From Azospirillum brasilense (GTDB taxonomy: Bacteria; Pseudomonadota; Alphaproteobacteria; Azospirillales; Azospirillaceae): 64,000 nucleotides of DNA. Position 1 is the first letter of the stretch. Every line of letters begins with the position of its first letter. The notes under the pieces were generated by a model. The model had not been told where the DNA came from. It searched no databases and saw only the letters and a program-made list of their open reading frames with translations. Positions 46,933 through 58,780 of the stretch are shown here, one piece after another. The stretch covers positions 310,001-374,000 of the forward strand of contig NZ_VITI01000004.1 in NCBI RefSeq assembly GCF_007827795.1, in the 5' to 3' direction. The position numbers and the translations under genes are program-made.

Positions 46933-48849
46933 ATGACGTACCGCCCCGACATCGACGGCCTTCGCGCGGTTTCGATCCTTTCCGTTTTGCTGTTCCACGC
47001 GAAGTTTTCCCTGTTCAGCGGCGGATACATCGGCGTCGATGTGTTCTTCGTGATCTCCGGCTATCTCATCGGCTCGATCGTTCTGAACGACGCGCAGCGC
47101 GGCACCTTTTCCCTGGCCGACTTCTATGTCCGCCGCATCCGCCGAATCCTTCCCGCCCTGTTCGCGGCTCTGGCGGTAACGGCGGTGCTCGCGCTGATCC
47201 TGCTGTCACCCCAGGAGTTGAAGAGCTTTTCCCAGAATCTCGCGGCGACCACGCTGTTCTCGTCCAACATCCTCTATTATCTGAAATCCAGTTATTTCGA
47301 AAACGCGGCGGAGATGAACCCGCTTCTCCACACCTGGTCGCTGGGGGTGGAGCAGCAGTTCTACATCGTCTTTCCCCTCGCGCTGCTGGCTTTGCTCCCG
47401 TACGGGCGTTCGGTATGGATTGCCGTTCTGGCGGCGGCGGCGGCGTCGTCCTTCGCCTTGAGCGTGTTCCTGGTGCGGGATCATCCGGTGGCGGCCTTCT
47501 ACCTGCTGCCGCCCCGGCTGTGGGAGCTGGTGCTGGGCGCCCTTCTCGCCTTCGGCGCCATCCCGGACATCCGCGGCCGCGCGGCGCGGGAACTGGCGTC
47601 CGCCCTCGGTGCCGTCCTGATCATCGCCAGCGTGTTCGCCTTGACGGAGGCGACGGCCTTTCCGGGCTACGCCGCGCTGCTGCCCTGCCTGGGCGCGGCG
47701 CTGGTCATCCACGCGGGGCGGGGCGGCCCGACGGCGGTCGGGACGGTGCTGACGCTGCGCCCCGTGGTCTTCATCGGCCTGATCTCCTATTCCATGTACA
47801 TCTGGCATTGGCCGCTGATGGTCTTCGCCCGGTTCTACAAGGGGCGGGACCTGTCCACCGGGGAGACGCTGGTCCTTATCGCGATCATCGCCGCGGTCTC
47901 CGTGCTGTCCTGGCGGCTGATCGAGGTTCCGTTCCGCAAGCCCAGGGCGGAGCCGGGGACTGGGGCGGGGGCGGGGCGCCGGCCGTCCACGGTCTTCGCC
48001 CGGACCGGCTGGGCCATGGCGGGGCTGGCGGGGGTCGGGCTGATCGGCCATCTGTCCAACGGGCTGCCGCAGCGCTTCACCGACTACGCGCCGCAGGACA
48101 TCTCAGGGCGGGAACTCTACAAGGAATACACCTGCTTCCTCGAAACCGACCAGCCGCCCGAGGCGTGGCCGGGCATGGAGGGTTGCCGGATCGGCCCCCT
48201 GAAGGCGGACGCGCCCACCGCCCTGCTCTGGGGGGATTCCTTCGCCGCCCATTACGTGCCGGGGCTTCTGAACGCCGCCGACGCCCTGCCCTTCAACATC
48301 GTCCAATACACGGCGTCCGGTTGTCCGCCCATCAAGGACCTGTCGGTCAACGCCCGCCCGAACTGCCAGGAGTTCAACAGCCGCGTCGACGAGATCATCG
48401 ACCGGAACGGCATCCGCATCGTCATCATGGCGGCGCGGTGGGAATGGTACATGGACACCAACGCCCTCGACCTCCGCCGCCTGCACGCGACCGTGGAGGC
48501 GCTGCTGAACCGGGGCATCCGCATCGTCGTGCTGGGGCAGAGCCCGGTCTTCCGCTTCCGCAACCCCTACGACCACACCTATTTCATGAAGTCGGAGCGG
48601 GCCTATTCGATCACCGGCCAAGCCGCCGACCAGCCGGTCATCACCGCGACGCGCGGCGCGCAGTTCGTCGACACCTCCGACTATTTCTGCGATCCCGATC
48701 CCGGCAAGGCCCTTCCGCTCTGCCGGATCAGGGACGACCAGGGCTTCTACTTCCTGGACCAGGGCCATTTCTCGACCCACGGCAGCATCCTGATCGTGCA
48801 GAGCATCCAGAACACTCTCAGCGCGCCCGATCCGTTCTATGGAGAGTGA
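46933..48849 (+). CDS. OafA/YrhL-type acyltransferase with SGNH domain
   Basis: A 638-residue membrane enzyme. The acyltransferase-3 domain (about residues 1-340, 10-11 membrane segments) opens with YRPDIDGLRAVSILSVLLFH, containing the catalytic His, and FSGGYIGVDVFFVISGYLI. The C-terminal periplasmic SGNH domain (about 400-635) has ALLWGDSFAAHY (nucleophile Ser) and the DQGHFSTHG Asp-His pair. Such proteins O-acetylate LPS O-antigen or exopolysaccharide. It is a single gene behind an AT-rich spacer and convergent with acnA. The AT-rich upstream region and surface-glycan role fit a variable locus; this is inference. Confidence 0.94.
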   Translation: MTYRPDIDGLRAVSILSVLLFHAKFSLFSGGYIGVDVFFVISGYLIGSIVLNDAQRGTFSLADFYVRRIRRILPALFAALAVTAVLALILLSPQELKSFSQNLAATTLFSSNILYYLKSSYFENAAEMNPLLHTWSLGVEQQFYIVFPLALLALLPYGRSVWIAVLAAAAASSFALSVFLVRDHPVAAFYLLPPRLWELVLGALLAFGAIPDIRGRAARELASALGAVLIIASVFALTEATAFPGYAALLPCLGAALVIHAGRGGPTAVGTVLTLRPVVFIGLISYSMYIWHWPLMVFARFYKGRDLSTGETLVLIAIIAAVSVLSWRLIEVPFRKPRAEPGTGAGAGRRPSTVFARTGWAMAGLAGVGLIGHLSNGLPQRFTDYAPQDISGRELYKEYTCFLETDQPPEAWPGMEGCRIGPLKADAPTALLWGDSFAAHYVPGLLNAADALPFNIVQYTASGCPPIKDLSVNARPNCQEFNSRVDEIIDRNGIRIVIMAARWEWYMDTNALDLRRLHATVEALLNRGIRIVVLGQSPVFRFRNPYDHTYFMKSERAYSITGQAADQPVITATRGAQFVDTSDYFCDPDPGKALPLCRIRDDQGFYFLDQGHFSTHGSILIVQSIQNTLSAPDPFYGE

Positions 48850-48866
48850 AGCCCGGCCGGGGTGCC

Positions 48867-48903
48867 GCGCAGCGGGAAGGCGGTGCCGCCGCCCCCGCTG
48901 CGC
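48867..48903. terminator. Nested hairpin between acyltransferase and acnA
   Basis: GCGCAGCGGG (48867-48876) pairs with CCCGCTGCGC (48894-48903), and the loop contains GGCGG / CCGCC. It sits between two convergent stops, ten bases before the acnA stop. There is no T-tract, so it may be a weak bidirectional terminator. Confidence 0.48.
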
Positions 48904-48912
48904 CGCCTTCCG

Positions 48913-51603
<2,691 letters not shown>

Positions 51604-51851
51604 GGTACCCCTCCTTCGCGTTATTGGCGGATTGGCCAGGCGGCGGCCATGGTTTCCGCATGTCTCAACCGCCTGATTTAGTGCCGGTCCCGCCCCCCTT
51701 CAAAGGGCTCCTTCCGAGAGGCAGGGAAGCGGAAGCGTGGGGGCTGCGCTCTCTTCGTGCGAAAAGGGGCCGGTCCGTACTAGAATCGCGCGAAACGAAA
51801 ACCACGCGGATGGGCGGAACGGCCCGGCGTGCGACGGGTGGAGGAAACGGA

Positions 51852-53180
51852 ATGGCATGGCGCGCCCCAGCCCTGGCGGTTGCGGCCCTGACGGTGGCGG
51901 TGCTGTGCACGCCCGTCGAGGCTGCCCCGGATTCGCCGCAAGGGGCGCAGTTCTTCCCGCACCTCGTCTACCGCAGCGGCCCCTACGCGCCCTACGGCAT
52001 TCCCCTGGCCGACGGGGTGGCCGATTATCTGACGCTGGTCAACCGGCGCGACGGCGGCATCGGCGGCGTGCCCATCGCCTGGGAGGAGTGCGACACCGGC
52101 TACAACACCGACCGCGGGGTGGAGTGCTACGAGCGGCTGAAGGCTAAGGGGCCGACCGGGGCCGCCGCCGTCCTGCCGCTGTCCACCGGCATCACCTACG
52201 CCCTGATCGAGCGCGGCGCCGCCGACCGCATCCCGGTCTTCTCCTCCGGCTACGGGCGGGCGGACGTGTCCGACGGGCGGGTCTTCCCCTACGCGGTCAA
52301 CGCCCCCGCCAGCTATTGGACGGGCATCGACGCCGCGATCAGCCATATCGCCACGGAGCTGGGCGGGACGGAGCGGCTGCGCGGTCGTAAGATCGCCTAC
52401 GTCTACCACGACAGCGCCTTCGGCAAGGAGCCGCTGCCCATGCTGGAGGCGCTGCGCGGCCCGCTGGGCTTCGAGATGCGCAGCTTCCCCGTCGCCCCGC
52501 CGGGGCTGGACCAGCGCGCCGTCTGGACGCAGATCGCCCGCCACTACCGGCCCGATTACGTGATCCTGTGGGGCTGGGGCGTGCAGAACTCCACCGCCCT
52601 GCGCGAGGCCGCCGCCGCCGGCTATCCGGCCGACCGCATGATCGGCGTCTGGTGGGCCGGGTCGGAGCTGGACGTCCGGCCGGTCGGCGCCGCCGCGGTC
52701 GGCTACAAGGCGGTGGCCTTCCACGCCGCCGGAGCGGACCTGCCGGTGATCCGCGCCATCCGCGAGCAGGTCCACGCCCGCGGGTTGGGGGCCGGCGACC
52801 CCGGCCAGATCGGTACGGTGCTCTACAACCGCGGGGTCTTCAACGCCGCCGTCCTGGTCGAGGCCATCCGCACCGCGCAGGGCAAATACGGCCGCCGGCC
52901 GCTGACCGGGGCGCAGGTGGCCTGGGGCTTCGACCATCTGGACCTGACCGCCGAACGGCTGGCCGATCTGGGGCTGGACGGCTTCATGCAGCCGCTGCGC
53001 ATCACCTGCGCCGACCATGAGGGGATCGTGCCCCTGCATGTGCAGCAGTGGGACGGGGAGCGCTGGCTGGACGTCTCCGGCCTCATCGAGCCGCGCCGCG
53101 CCCTGATCCGCAAGCTGGTGGTGGAGTCGGCCCGGCGCTTCGCGGCGGAACGCAAGATCGAACCACGGGCCTGCGATTAG
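51852..53180 (+). CDS. Branched-chain amino acid/amide-type ABC binding protein
   Basis: A 442-residue periplasmic protein of the Peripla_BP_6 (LivK-type) family. The signal peptide is MAWRAPALAVAALTVAVLC with cleavage near PVEA-APDS. The mature part has GIPLADGVADYLTLVNRRDGGIGGV, IAYVYHDSAFGKEPLPML and YVILWGWGVQNSTALREAAAAG, all typical. No permease or ATPase genes are beside it, so its transporter is elsewhere or it is an orphan. The start at 51852 follows GGAGGAAACGGA. Divergent from acnA and nearly touching the convergent methyltransferase gene (6 bases apart). Confidence 0.88.
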   Translation: MAWRAPALAVAALTVAVLCTPVEAAPDSPQGAQFFPHLVYRSGPYAPYGIPLADGVADYLTLVNRRDGGIGGVPIAWEECDTGYNTDRGVECYERLKAKGPTGAAAVLPLSTGITYALIERGAADRIPVFSSGYGRADVSDGRVFPYAVNAPASYWTGIDAAISHIATELGGTERLRGRKIAYVYHDSAFGKEPLPMLEALRGPLGFEMRSFPVAPPGLDQRAVWTQIARHYRPDYVILWGWGVQNSTALREAAAAGYPADRMIGVWWAGSELDVRPVGAAAVGYKAVAFHAAGADLPVIRAIREQVHARGLGAGDPGQIGTVLYNRGVFNAAVLVEAIRTAQGKYGRRPLTGAQVAWGFDHLDLTAERLADLGLDGFMQPLRITCADHEGIVPLHVQQWDGERWLDVSGLIEPRRALIRKLVVESARRFAAERKIEPRACD

Positions 53181-53186
53181 GAGCTT

Positions 53187-54206
53187 TTAGGTCGGGCGCA
53201 TCGCCACGTAGCGGCAGAAGCGCAGCCCGCTGCCCAGCACGCGCAGGCGCGACCACCACAGCGCCAGCTCGCGGGCCAGCGCCTTCAAGACGCGGGGCTC
53301 GGGGGCGGCGGTCTTCAGCGCCTCGCCCAGCCGGCGCACCCGATCCACGGCCTGACGGCGGTGGAACTGGGTCAGATCCTCGGAAATGCGCAGGTCGAGG
53401 TTGCGCTGGGTCAACTCGTCGGCCATGCGGGTGGCCGACCAGGGATAGACCTCCAGCGGCTCGGAGTCGCGCCAGCCGTTCCAGCTTTCCCAGGAGGACG
53501 GGGTCCCCTCGATCACATAGTCGAACAGCAGCACGCCGCCCTTCGGCTTCACGCAGTCGCAGACGCGGTCGAGGAAGTTCTCCTTGTCGCGCACCCGGTG
53601 CATCACCCGGTCGGCCAGCACAAGGTCGAAGGAGCCCGCCTGGTTGAAATGCTCGGGGTCGTAATGGCCGATCGGCGCCTTCTTCGACACGCCCAACGCC
53701 TTGGAGCGGTCCATCCCCAGCTTGGCCAGCAGGGGCGACATCTCCAGCCCGGTCACCCAGGTGTCATAGCTGTCGACGATGCCGCGCGCCGGCCCGCCCA
53801 GCCCCGCCGAGAGGTCCAGCACGCTCTTGGCCGGGTTCAGCCCGAAGGAGCGGACGGATTCGACCATCCATTGCGAGTCGCCGGGACCGACGCAGTCCTG
53901 GCCCCACAGCATCTGCGCCCCCTCCGTGCGGGCGACCGACCAGACCGGTTCGCCCTGGCGGTCCAGTTGCAGGTTCTCCAGACGCTCAAGATCGGCATCG
54001 GGCCGCGGCGCTTCGGGCGGCAGGGCGACGGCCGGCGCGGCGGACCCCAGCGCCGCCACCGGGCCGCGCAGGGGCAGGCGGGAGGCCGGAGCGGTGCGGG
54101 CCAGCCGGGACAGGGCGGCGAGGTCGTAGCCTTCCCACCAAGCGACGAATTTCGTCCGCCAGTCGGGATTGCGCCAGCGCTCCCTATCCTGAAAATTGTG
54201 CCGCAT
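53187..54206 (-). CDS. SAM-dependent methyltransferase
   Basis: A 339-residue class I methyltransferase. The SAM loop is VLDLSAGLGGPARGI with acidic VTGLEMSPLL, followed by FDLVLADRVMHRV and KPKGGVLLFDYVIEG, resembling the phosphoethanolamine/sarcosine N-methyltransferase group. The first 100 residues are an N-terminal extension with a Pro/Ala-rich stretch. The start at 54206 (MRHNFQDRERW) was chosen; starts at 54260 and 54344 would add hydrophobic residues and lack ribosome sites. Substrate unknown. Confidence 0.82.
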   Translation of the reverse strand: MRHNFQDRERWRNPDWRTKFVAWWEGYDLAALSRLARTAPASRLPLRGPVAALGSAAPAVALPPEAPRPDADLERLENLQLDRQGEPVWSVARTEGAQMLWGQDCVGPGDSQWMVESVRSFGLNPAKSVLDLSAGLGGPARGIVDSYDTWVTGLEMSPLLAKLGMDRSKALGVSKKAPIGHYDPEHFNQAGSFDLVLADRVMHRVRDKENFLDRVCDCVKPKGGVLLFDYVIEGTPSSWESWNGWRDSEPLEVYPWSATRMADELTQRNLDLRISEDLTQFHRRQAVDRVRRLGEALKTAAPEPRVLKALARELALWWSRLRVLGSGLRFCRYVAMRPT

Positions 54207-54534
54207 CCGGCGCTGCGTTTCCAAAATTGCTGCCCCATGAAGGACGGCCACCGCCGGCATCAACGGATACCGCACAATATAGAGGTAGACCTCAACAGTC
54301 GGGGAGTCAAGTAACCAGCCTGAACAGTTGGACAGGACTTGCAAGAACTGTCGCGAAAATTTTATCTAACTGTGAAATATTTTTGCAATGACCACGGCTT
54401 GCGGTCCCCGACGCCGACGCTCGGCAAGGCGGCGGAAGCGCACCGCGTTGCAGCATGGTGCCGCAATGCCTATAGTTCCGCCCCAGCACCCCCTCAACCT
54501 GTCCCCAGCCTCCCACCGCGCAAGGAGCACCGGC
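54207..54534. other. AT-rich divergent spacer between methyltransferase and Nudix genes
   Basis: The gap contains AT-rich runs such as AAAATTTTATC and AAATATTTTTGCAATG. They are unusual for this genome and likely to hold promoters for both divergent genes. No gene is supported. Confidence 0.5.
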
Positions 54535-55125
54535 GTGCCGCACAAGACCGGCAATCCCTGGACCGTCCTGACGACCAAGCCGATCTACGAGAATCCGTGG
54601 ATGCGGGTGGTGGAGCACGACGTGCTGACCCCGCTCGGCAATCCCGGCATCTACGGCGTCATGCACGCCCAGAATCTGGCGACCGGGGTGGTTCCCATCG
54701 ACGACCAGGGCCGCGTCACGCTGGTCGGCCAATACCGCTTCCCCTTGCAGCAATACAGTTGGGAAATCCCGGAGGGCGGCGGCAAGAAGGGCGTCGATCC
54801 GGTGGAGTCGGCCAGGCGCGAATTGCTGGAGGAGACCGGCCAGACCGCCCGCCACTGGCTGCCGATCCTGACCATGCACCTGTCCAACAGCATCACCGAC
54901 GAGACCGCCCATTGCTTTCTCGCCTGGGGGATCGAGCAGGGACAGGCGGAACCGGAGGAGACGGAGGTCCTGCAGCTGCGCCACGTGTCCTTCGCGGAAG
55001 CCTACGCCATGGTCAAGCGCGGGGAGATCACCGACGCCATCGCGGTGGCCTGCCTGCTGAAGGTCCGCCTGATGGCGCTCGACGGCGACCTGCCCGAGGA
55101 CGTCACCCGGCTGATCCTGGGCTGA
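54535..55125 (+). CDS. Nudix hydrolase (ADP-ribose pyrophosphatase-like)
   Basis: A 196-residue hydrolase that cleaves a nucleoside diphosphate linked to another group. The Nudix box is seen at GGGKKGVDPVESARRELLEETGQ with the metal-binding RELLEE, and the N-terminal YENPWMRVVEHDVLTP and VTLVGQYRFPLQQYSWEIPEG segments resemble the ADP-sugar pyrophosphatase group. The GTG start at 54535 has AAGGAG seven bases upstream. It is followed 14 bases later by a DEDDh exonuclease gene, so they form an operon. Confidence 0.93.
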   Translation: MPHKTGNPWTVLTTKPIYENPWMRVVEHDVLTPLGNPGIYGVMHAQNLATGVVPIDDQGRVTLVGQYRFPLQQYSWEIPEGGGKKGVDPVESARRELLEETGQTARHWLPILTMHLSNSITDETAHCFLAWGIEQGQAEPEETEVLQLRHVSFAEAYAMVKRGEITDAIAVACLLKVRLMALDGDLPEDVTRLILG

Positions 55126-55139
55126 GGGGCGAAGACATC

Positions 55140-55763
55140 ATGCAGGCCGTCGCCATCGACTTCGAAACCGCCAACGAGTCACGAACCAGCGCCTGCTCCA
55201 TCGGCGTCGCCTGGATCGAGGACGGGCGCGTGGTGGAGACCGAGGAGCATCTGATCCGCCCGCGGGAGATGCGCTTCAACCCCTTCAACACCGCCGTCCA
55301 CGGCCTGCGGGCGGAGGATGTGGCCGGTGCGCCGGAGTTTCCCGAGGTCTGGCGCCGCTTCGCCCGGCGGCTGGAAGGCCGTCTGGTGCTGGCCCACAAC
55401 GCTTCCTTCGACATCAGCGTGCTGCGCCACACGCTGGACGATTACGGTCTGGCCTGGCCGGCCTGCAGCTACCTCTGCACCGTCGTGCTGGCGCGCAAGG
55501 CGTGGCCGCAACTGTCCGCGCACAAGCTGAACTATCTGGCCGACCATCTGGGGATCGCGCTGGACCACCACCACGCCGGCAGCGACGCCGAGGCCTGCGG
55601 GCGCATCGCGCTCGCCGCCACCCGCGTGCTGGGGCTGGAGCGGCTGGCCGACATCGCCACGGCCACCGGCATCACGCTGGGGCGGTTGACTCCGGGCGCC
55701 TACAGCCCCTGCAAGGGCGGCAACCCGCCGCCGCGGCGGCGCAAGCTGGTGCCGGTGGTGTAG
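55140..55763 (+). CDS. 3'-5' exonuclease of the DEDDh (DnaQ-like) family
   Basis: A 207-residue cytoplasmic nuclease. Exo I is IDFET (D7, E9), Exo II is LAHNASFD (D91) and Exo III is HHAGSDA with H144 and D149, so all four acidic residues and the histidine are present. The tail ends RRRKLVPVV. It may trim DNA or RNA ends, or act in repair. It is co-transcribed with a Nudix hydrolase and convergent with mtnA. A degenerate relative is encoded at 58.8-59.4 kb. Confidence 0.9.
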   Translation: MQAVAIDFETANESRTSACSIGVAWIEDGRVVETEEHLIRPREMRFNPFNTAVHGLRAEDVAGAPEFPEVWRRFARRLEGRLVLAHNASFDISVLRHTLDDYGLAWPACSYLCTVVLARKAWPQLSAHKLNYLADHLGIALDHHHAGSDAEACGRIALAATRVLGLERLADIATATGITLGRLTPGAYSPCKGGNPPPRRRKLVPVV

Positions 55764-55788
55764 GAGGGAGCGGGTGGGGGCAAGCGCT

Positions 55789-56889
55789 TCAGACGCCACC
55801 CCGCTCCGGAAACAACCCCGCCAACCCCTCGCGGGTCGCCGGACACACGCCGCGTTCGGTCACCAGACCGGTGACCAGACGGGCCGGGGTCACGTCGAAG
55901 CCGTAATTGACCGCCGGGCTGCCGGCCGGGGTGACGCGGACGGTCTCGATCCGCCCGTCGGCGGTGATGCCGGTCAGTTCGGTCACCTCGCGGGCGTCGC
56001 GCTCCTCGATGGGGATTTCCTTGACGCCGTCCGCCATGCCCCAGTCGATGGTCGGCGACGGCAGCGCGACGTAGAAGGGCACGCCGTTGTCGCGGGCGGC
56101 CAGAGCCTTCAGGTAGGTGCCGATCTTGTTGCAGACGTCGCCGGTCGCCGTGGTCCGGTCGGTGCCGACGATGCACAGGTCCACCATGCCGTGCTGCATC
56201 AGGTGGCCGCCGGTGTTGTCCACCACCACCGTGTGGGGCACGCCGTGGCGGTTCAGCTCCCAGGCGGTCAGGCTGGCGCCCTGGTTGCGCGGGCGCGTCT
56301 CGTCCACCCAGACATGCAGGCGGATGCCCTCCTCGAAGGCGACATAGACCGGGGCGAGCGCCGTGCCCCAATCCACGGTGGCCAGCCAGCCGGCGTTGCA
56401 GTGGGTCAGCACGTTCACCGGCTCCCCCGGAGCCTTGCGGCGGGCGGCCTCGCGGATCAGGGCGGCGCCATGCTCCCCGATGGCGCGGTTGATGGCGACG
56501 TCCTCGTCGCAGACCGCGGCGGCCTCGGCGTAGGCGGCCTCCGCGCGGGCGGCGGGCGGCAGCGGCGCCAGACGGGCGCGCATCCGCTCCAGCGCCCAGC
56601 GCAGGTTGACCGCGGTCGGGCGGGTGGCGAGCAGCCGCGCGCAGGCCCCCTCCAAAGCGGCGTCGGACGGGTCGGCCCGCATGGCCAGCGCCACGCCGTA
56701 GGCGGCGGTCGCCCCGATCAGCGGCGCCCCGCGCACCAGCATGGCGCGGATGGCGTGGGCGGCCTCCTCCAGGTCGGTCAGCCGCGCGACGGCGAAATCA
56801 TGCGGCATCCGCGTCTGGTCGATGATCTCCACAGACCAGCCGTCCTGCGCCAGCCAGATGGTGCGGTAGGCCGTGCCGTCGATCTTCAT
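55789..56889 (-). CDS. mtnA: Methylthioribose-1-phosphate isomerase
   Basis: A 366-residue enzyme of the methionine salvage pathway that converts 5-methylthioribose-1-phosphate to the ribulose form. It shows [21 protein letters not shown], the catalytic Cys in [13 protein letters not shown], and the catalytic Asp in [20 protein letters not shown]. The start [12 protein letters not shown] at 56889 fits; an earlier ATG at 56943 adds basic leader residues. No other mtn gene is beside it. Confidence 0.96.
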   Translation of the reverse strand: MKIDGTAYRTIWLAQDGWSVEIIDQTRMPHDFAVARLTDLEEAAHAIRAMLVRGAPLIGATAAYGVALAMRADPSDAALEGACARLLATRPTAVNLRWALERMRARLAPLPPAARAEAAYAEAAAVCDEDVAINRAIGEHGAALIREAARRKAPGEPVNVLTHCNAGWLATVDWGTALAPVYVAFEEGIRLHVWVDETRPRNQGASLTAWELNRHGVPHTVVVDNTGGHLMQHGMVDLCIVGTDRTTATGDVCNKIGTYLKALAARDNGVPFYVALPSPTIDWGMADGVKEIPIEERDAREVTELTGITADGRIETVRVTPAGSPAVNYGFDVTPARLVTGLVTERGVCPATREGLAGLFPERGGV

Positions 56890-57073
56890 ACGCCATACTC
56901 CCCGCGCTCGATGCTGCTTCGGCCTTTCGGCCCGGCGCGACAATAGGGGGTGGCGCGGCGCGGTTCAACGGGCGTACCCAGGGAACAGGAGCCCGCAAAA
57001 AAGTGTTGGTCCGCCACAAAAGCCACGACCTTCGATGCCACGCCAACCCGTCCTTCCCCGTCCCGCCGAAATC

Positions 57074-58759
57074 ATGCCCCTGCGCGCCCTGCGATCCAAA
57101 GGTTCCCCTCTGCTCTACCGGATGCCGGGGTCGGCGCTGGTTCTGATGGTCTGCGCGGTGGCGCTGCTGCTGACGCTCGGGCTGTCGGCCAGCTTCGCGT
57201 TGCGCGACCGGGCGGCGGCCCTGCAGCACGCCCAGGACACCGCCGGCAACGCCAGCCTGCTGGTCGCGGAGCACGCGGCCCGGCTGGTGGAGACCAGCGA
57301 CCTGATCCTGAAGCAGGCGGTCCAGCTCGCCGGACCGGCGGACGCCCCGCTGCCCGACGACCGGGCCGACTGGGAGCGCTACGCGGCGCTGGTGCGGGGC
57401 ACGCCCTATCTGGTGTCGATCTGGCTGTTCGACGGCGAGGGGAACCCCGTCCTGACCACCCGCCGCTTTCCCACCCCGGCGATGAACGTCGCCGACCGCG
57501 ATTACTTCGTGGCCCAGCGGACGGGCGGCAGCGAGGCGGGCGGCCATCTCTTCATCACCGCGCTGGACAACAGCCGCTACAGCCAGGAGCCGTTGATCCT
57601 CCTCTCACGCCGGCTGCCCGCAGCACCGGGGGAATTCCGCGGCGTGGCCCTGGTCGCCGTCTCGCCGCGCTACGTCCGCGACATCTACAAGAGCTTCGAT
57701 TTCGACTACGCCCGCTCCATCACCCTGCGCCGGGCCGACGGCACGGTGCTGCTGCACGAGACCCAGGGTCCGGACGCCACCGACAGCGCCGCGGCGGAGG
57801 CCGCCGGGGAGCCGGAAATTTCCGCGCTGCGCCGGGTGGACAGCGTGCCGCTGACCGCCGAGGTGGCCATCCCGGTGAGCAGCGTCATGGATCGCTGGCA
57901 CGGACAGCTCTGGACCTACATCTCCTACGCGCTGGCGGCCTTGGCCGCGGTGTCGGTGATCGGCGGGATCGCCCTTCAGCGCGCCCGGCGGGAGCGGCAG
58001 GCGGAGAACGCGCTCCAGCACGCCTACGACACGCTGGAGGAGCGGGTTCACCAGCGCACGGCGGAGCTGGAGCGGACCAACGCCCAGCTCGAAACGGCGG
58101 TGACCGACAAGGAGGTCCTGCTGAAGGAGGTCCAGCACCGGGTGAAGAACAACCTTCAGGTCATCTGCAGCCTGCTGCGCCTTCAGGCCGCCCGCATCGA
58201 CGAGCCGGCCCGCCGCGCCTTCGACGAGAGCCTGCGCCGCATCCAGTGCATGAGCCTGATGCAGGAGCTGCTCTACCGCTCCGACCAGCCGGCGCGCATC
58301 GACTTCGCCGATTACCTGCGCCAGCTCTGCGACGGGCTGGTCCGCTCGACCAACCCGACCGGGGCGCGGCTGACGGTGAACGCCCCCCAGCCCTGGAGCC
58401 TGGACGTCGATCAGGCCACCCCGCTCGCCCTGATCGCCAGCGAGCTGGTGTCCAACGCGCTGCTCCACGCCTTCCCCCTCGGCCATCCCGGCACGGTGAC
58501 GGTGGAACTGCTGCCGGAAGGGACGGAGGGCATGCGGATGACCGTGCGCGACGACGGCACCGGCCTGCCGCCCGATCCGTCCGCGCAGAACCGCGCGAAC
58601 GAGAAGCGCCAGAGCGGGCTGGGGCTGGTTCTGGTCCGGGCGCTGGCCCAGCAGGCCGGGGCGCAGGTGACCATCGACCGCCAGCCGGACGGCGGGCCGG
58701 GCACCCGCTTCATCGTGTCGGTGCCGACCCTCGCGAAGGCCCAGACGAAAGTGGCCTGA
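57074..58759 (+). CDS. Sensor histidine kinase, HisKA_2 type, with Cache sensor
   Basis: A 561-residue membrane kinase: TM1 (ALVLMVCAVALLLTLGLSA), a periplasmic Cache-like domain of about 230 residues, TM2 (YISYALAALAAVSVIGGIAL), a coiled coil (residues 310-350), and a HisKA_2 domain with the phospho-His in LKEVQHRVKNNLQVICSLL. A HATPase with ELVSNALLHAF and SGLGLVLVRAL follows. Kinases of this kind often partner LytTR or antiterminator regulators and the general stress response. An in-frame ATG at 57035 is possible. It is convergent with the nuclease-like gene; no response regulator is adjacent. Confidence 0.92.
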   Translation: MPLRALRSKGSPLLYRMPGSALVLMVCAVALLLTLGLSASFALRDRAAALQHAQDTAGNASLLVAEHAARLVETSDLILKQAVQLAGPADAPLPDDRADWERYAALVRGTPYLVSIWLFDGEGNPVLTTRRFPTPAMNVADRDYFVAQRTGGSEAGGHLFITALDNSRYSQEPLILLSRRLPAAPGEFRGVALVAVSPRYVRDIYKSFDFDYARSITLRRADGTVLLHETQGPDATDSAAAEAAGEPEISALRRVDSVPLTAEVAIPVSSVMDRWHGQLWTYISYALAALAAVSVIGGIALQRARRERQAENALQHAYDTLEERVHQRTAELERTNAQLETAVTDKEVLLKEVQHRVKNNLQVICSLLRLQAARIDEPARRAFDESLRRIQCMSLMQELLYRSDQPARIDFADYLRQLCDGLVRSTNPTGARLTVNAPQPWSLDVDQATPLALIASELVSNALLHAFPLGHPGTVTVELLPEGTEGMRMTVRDDGTGLPPDPSAQNRANEKRQSGLGLVLVRALAQQAGAQVTIDRQPDGGPGTRFIVSVPTLAKAQTKVA

Positions 58760-58780
58760 GGGGGCTTGTGTGAAGCGCCG

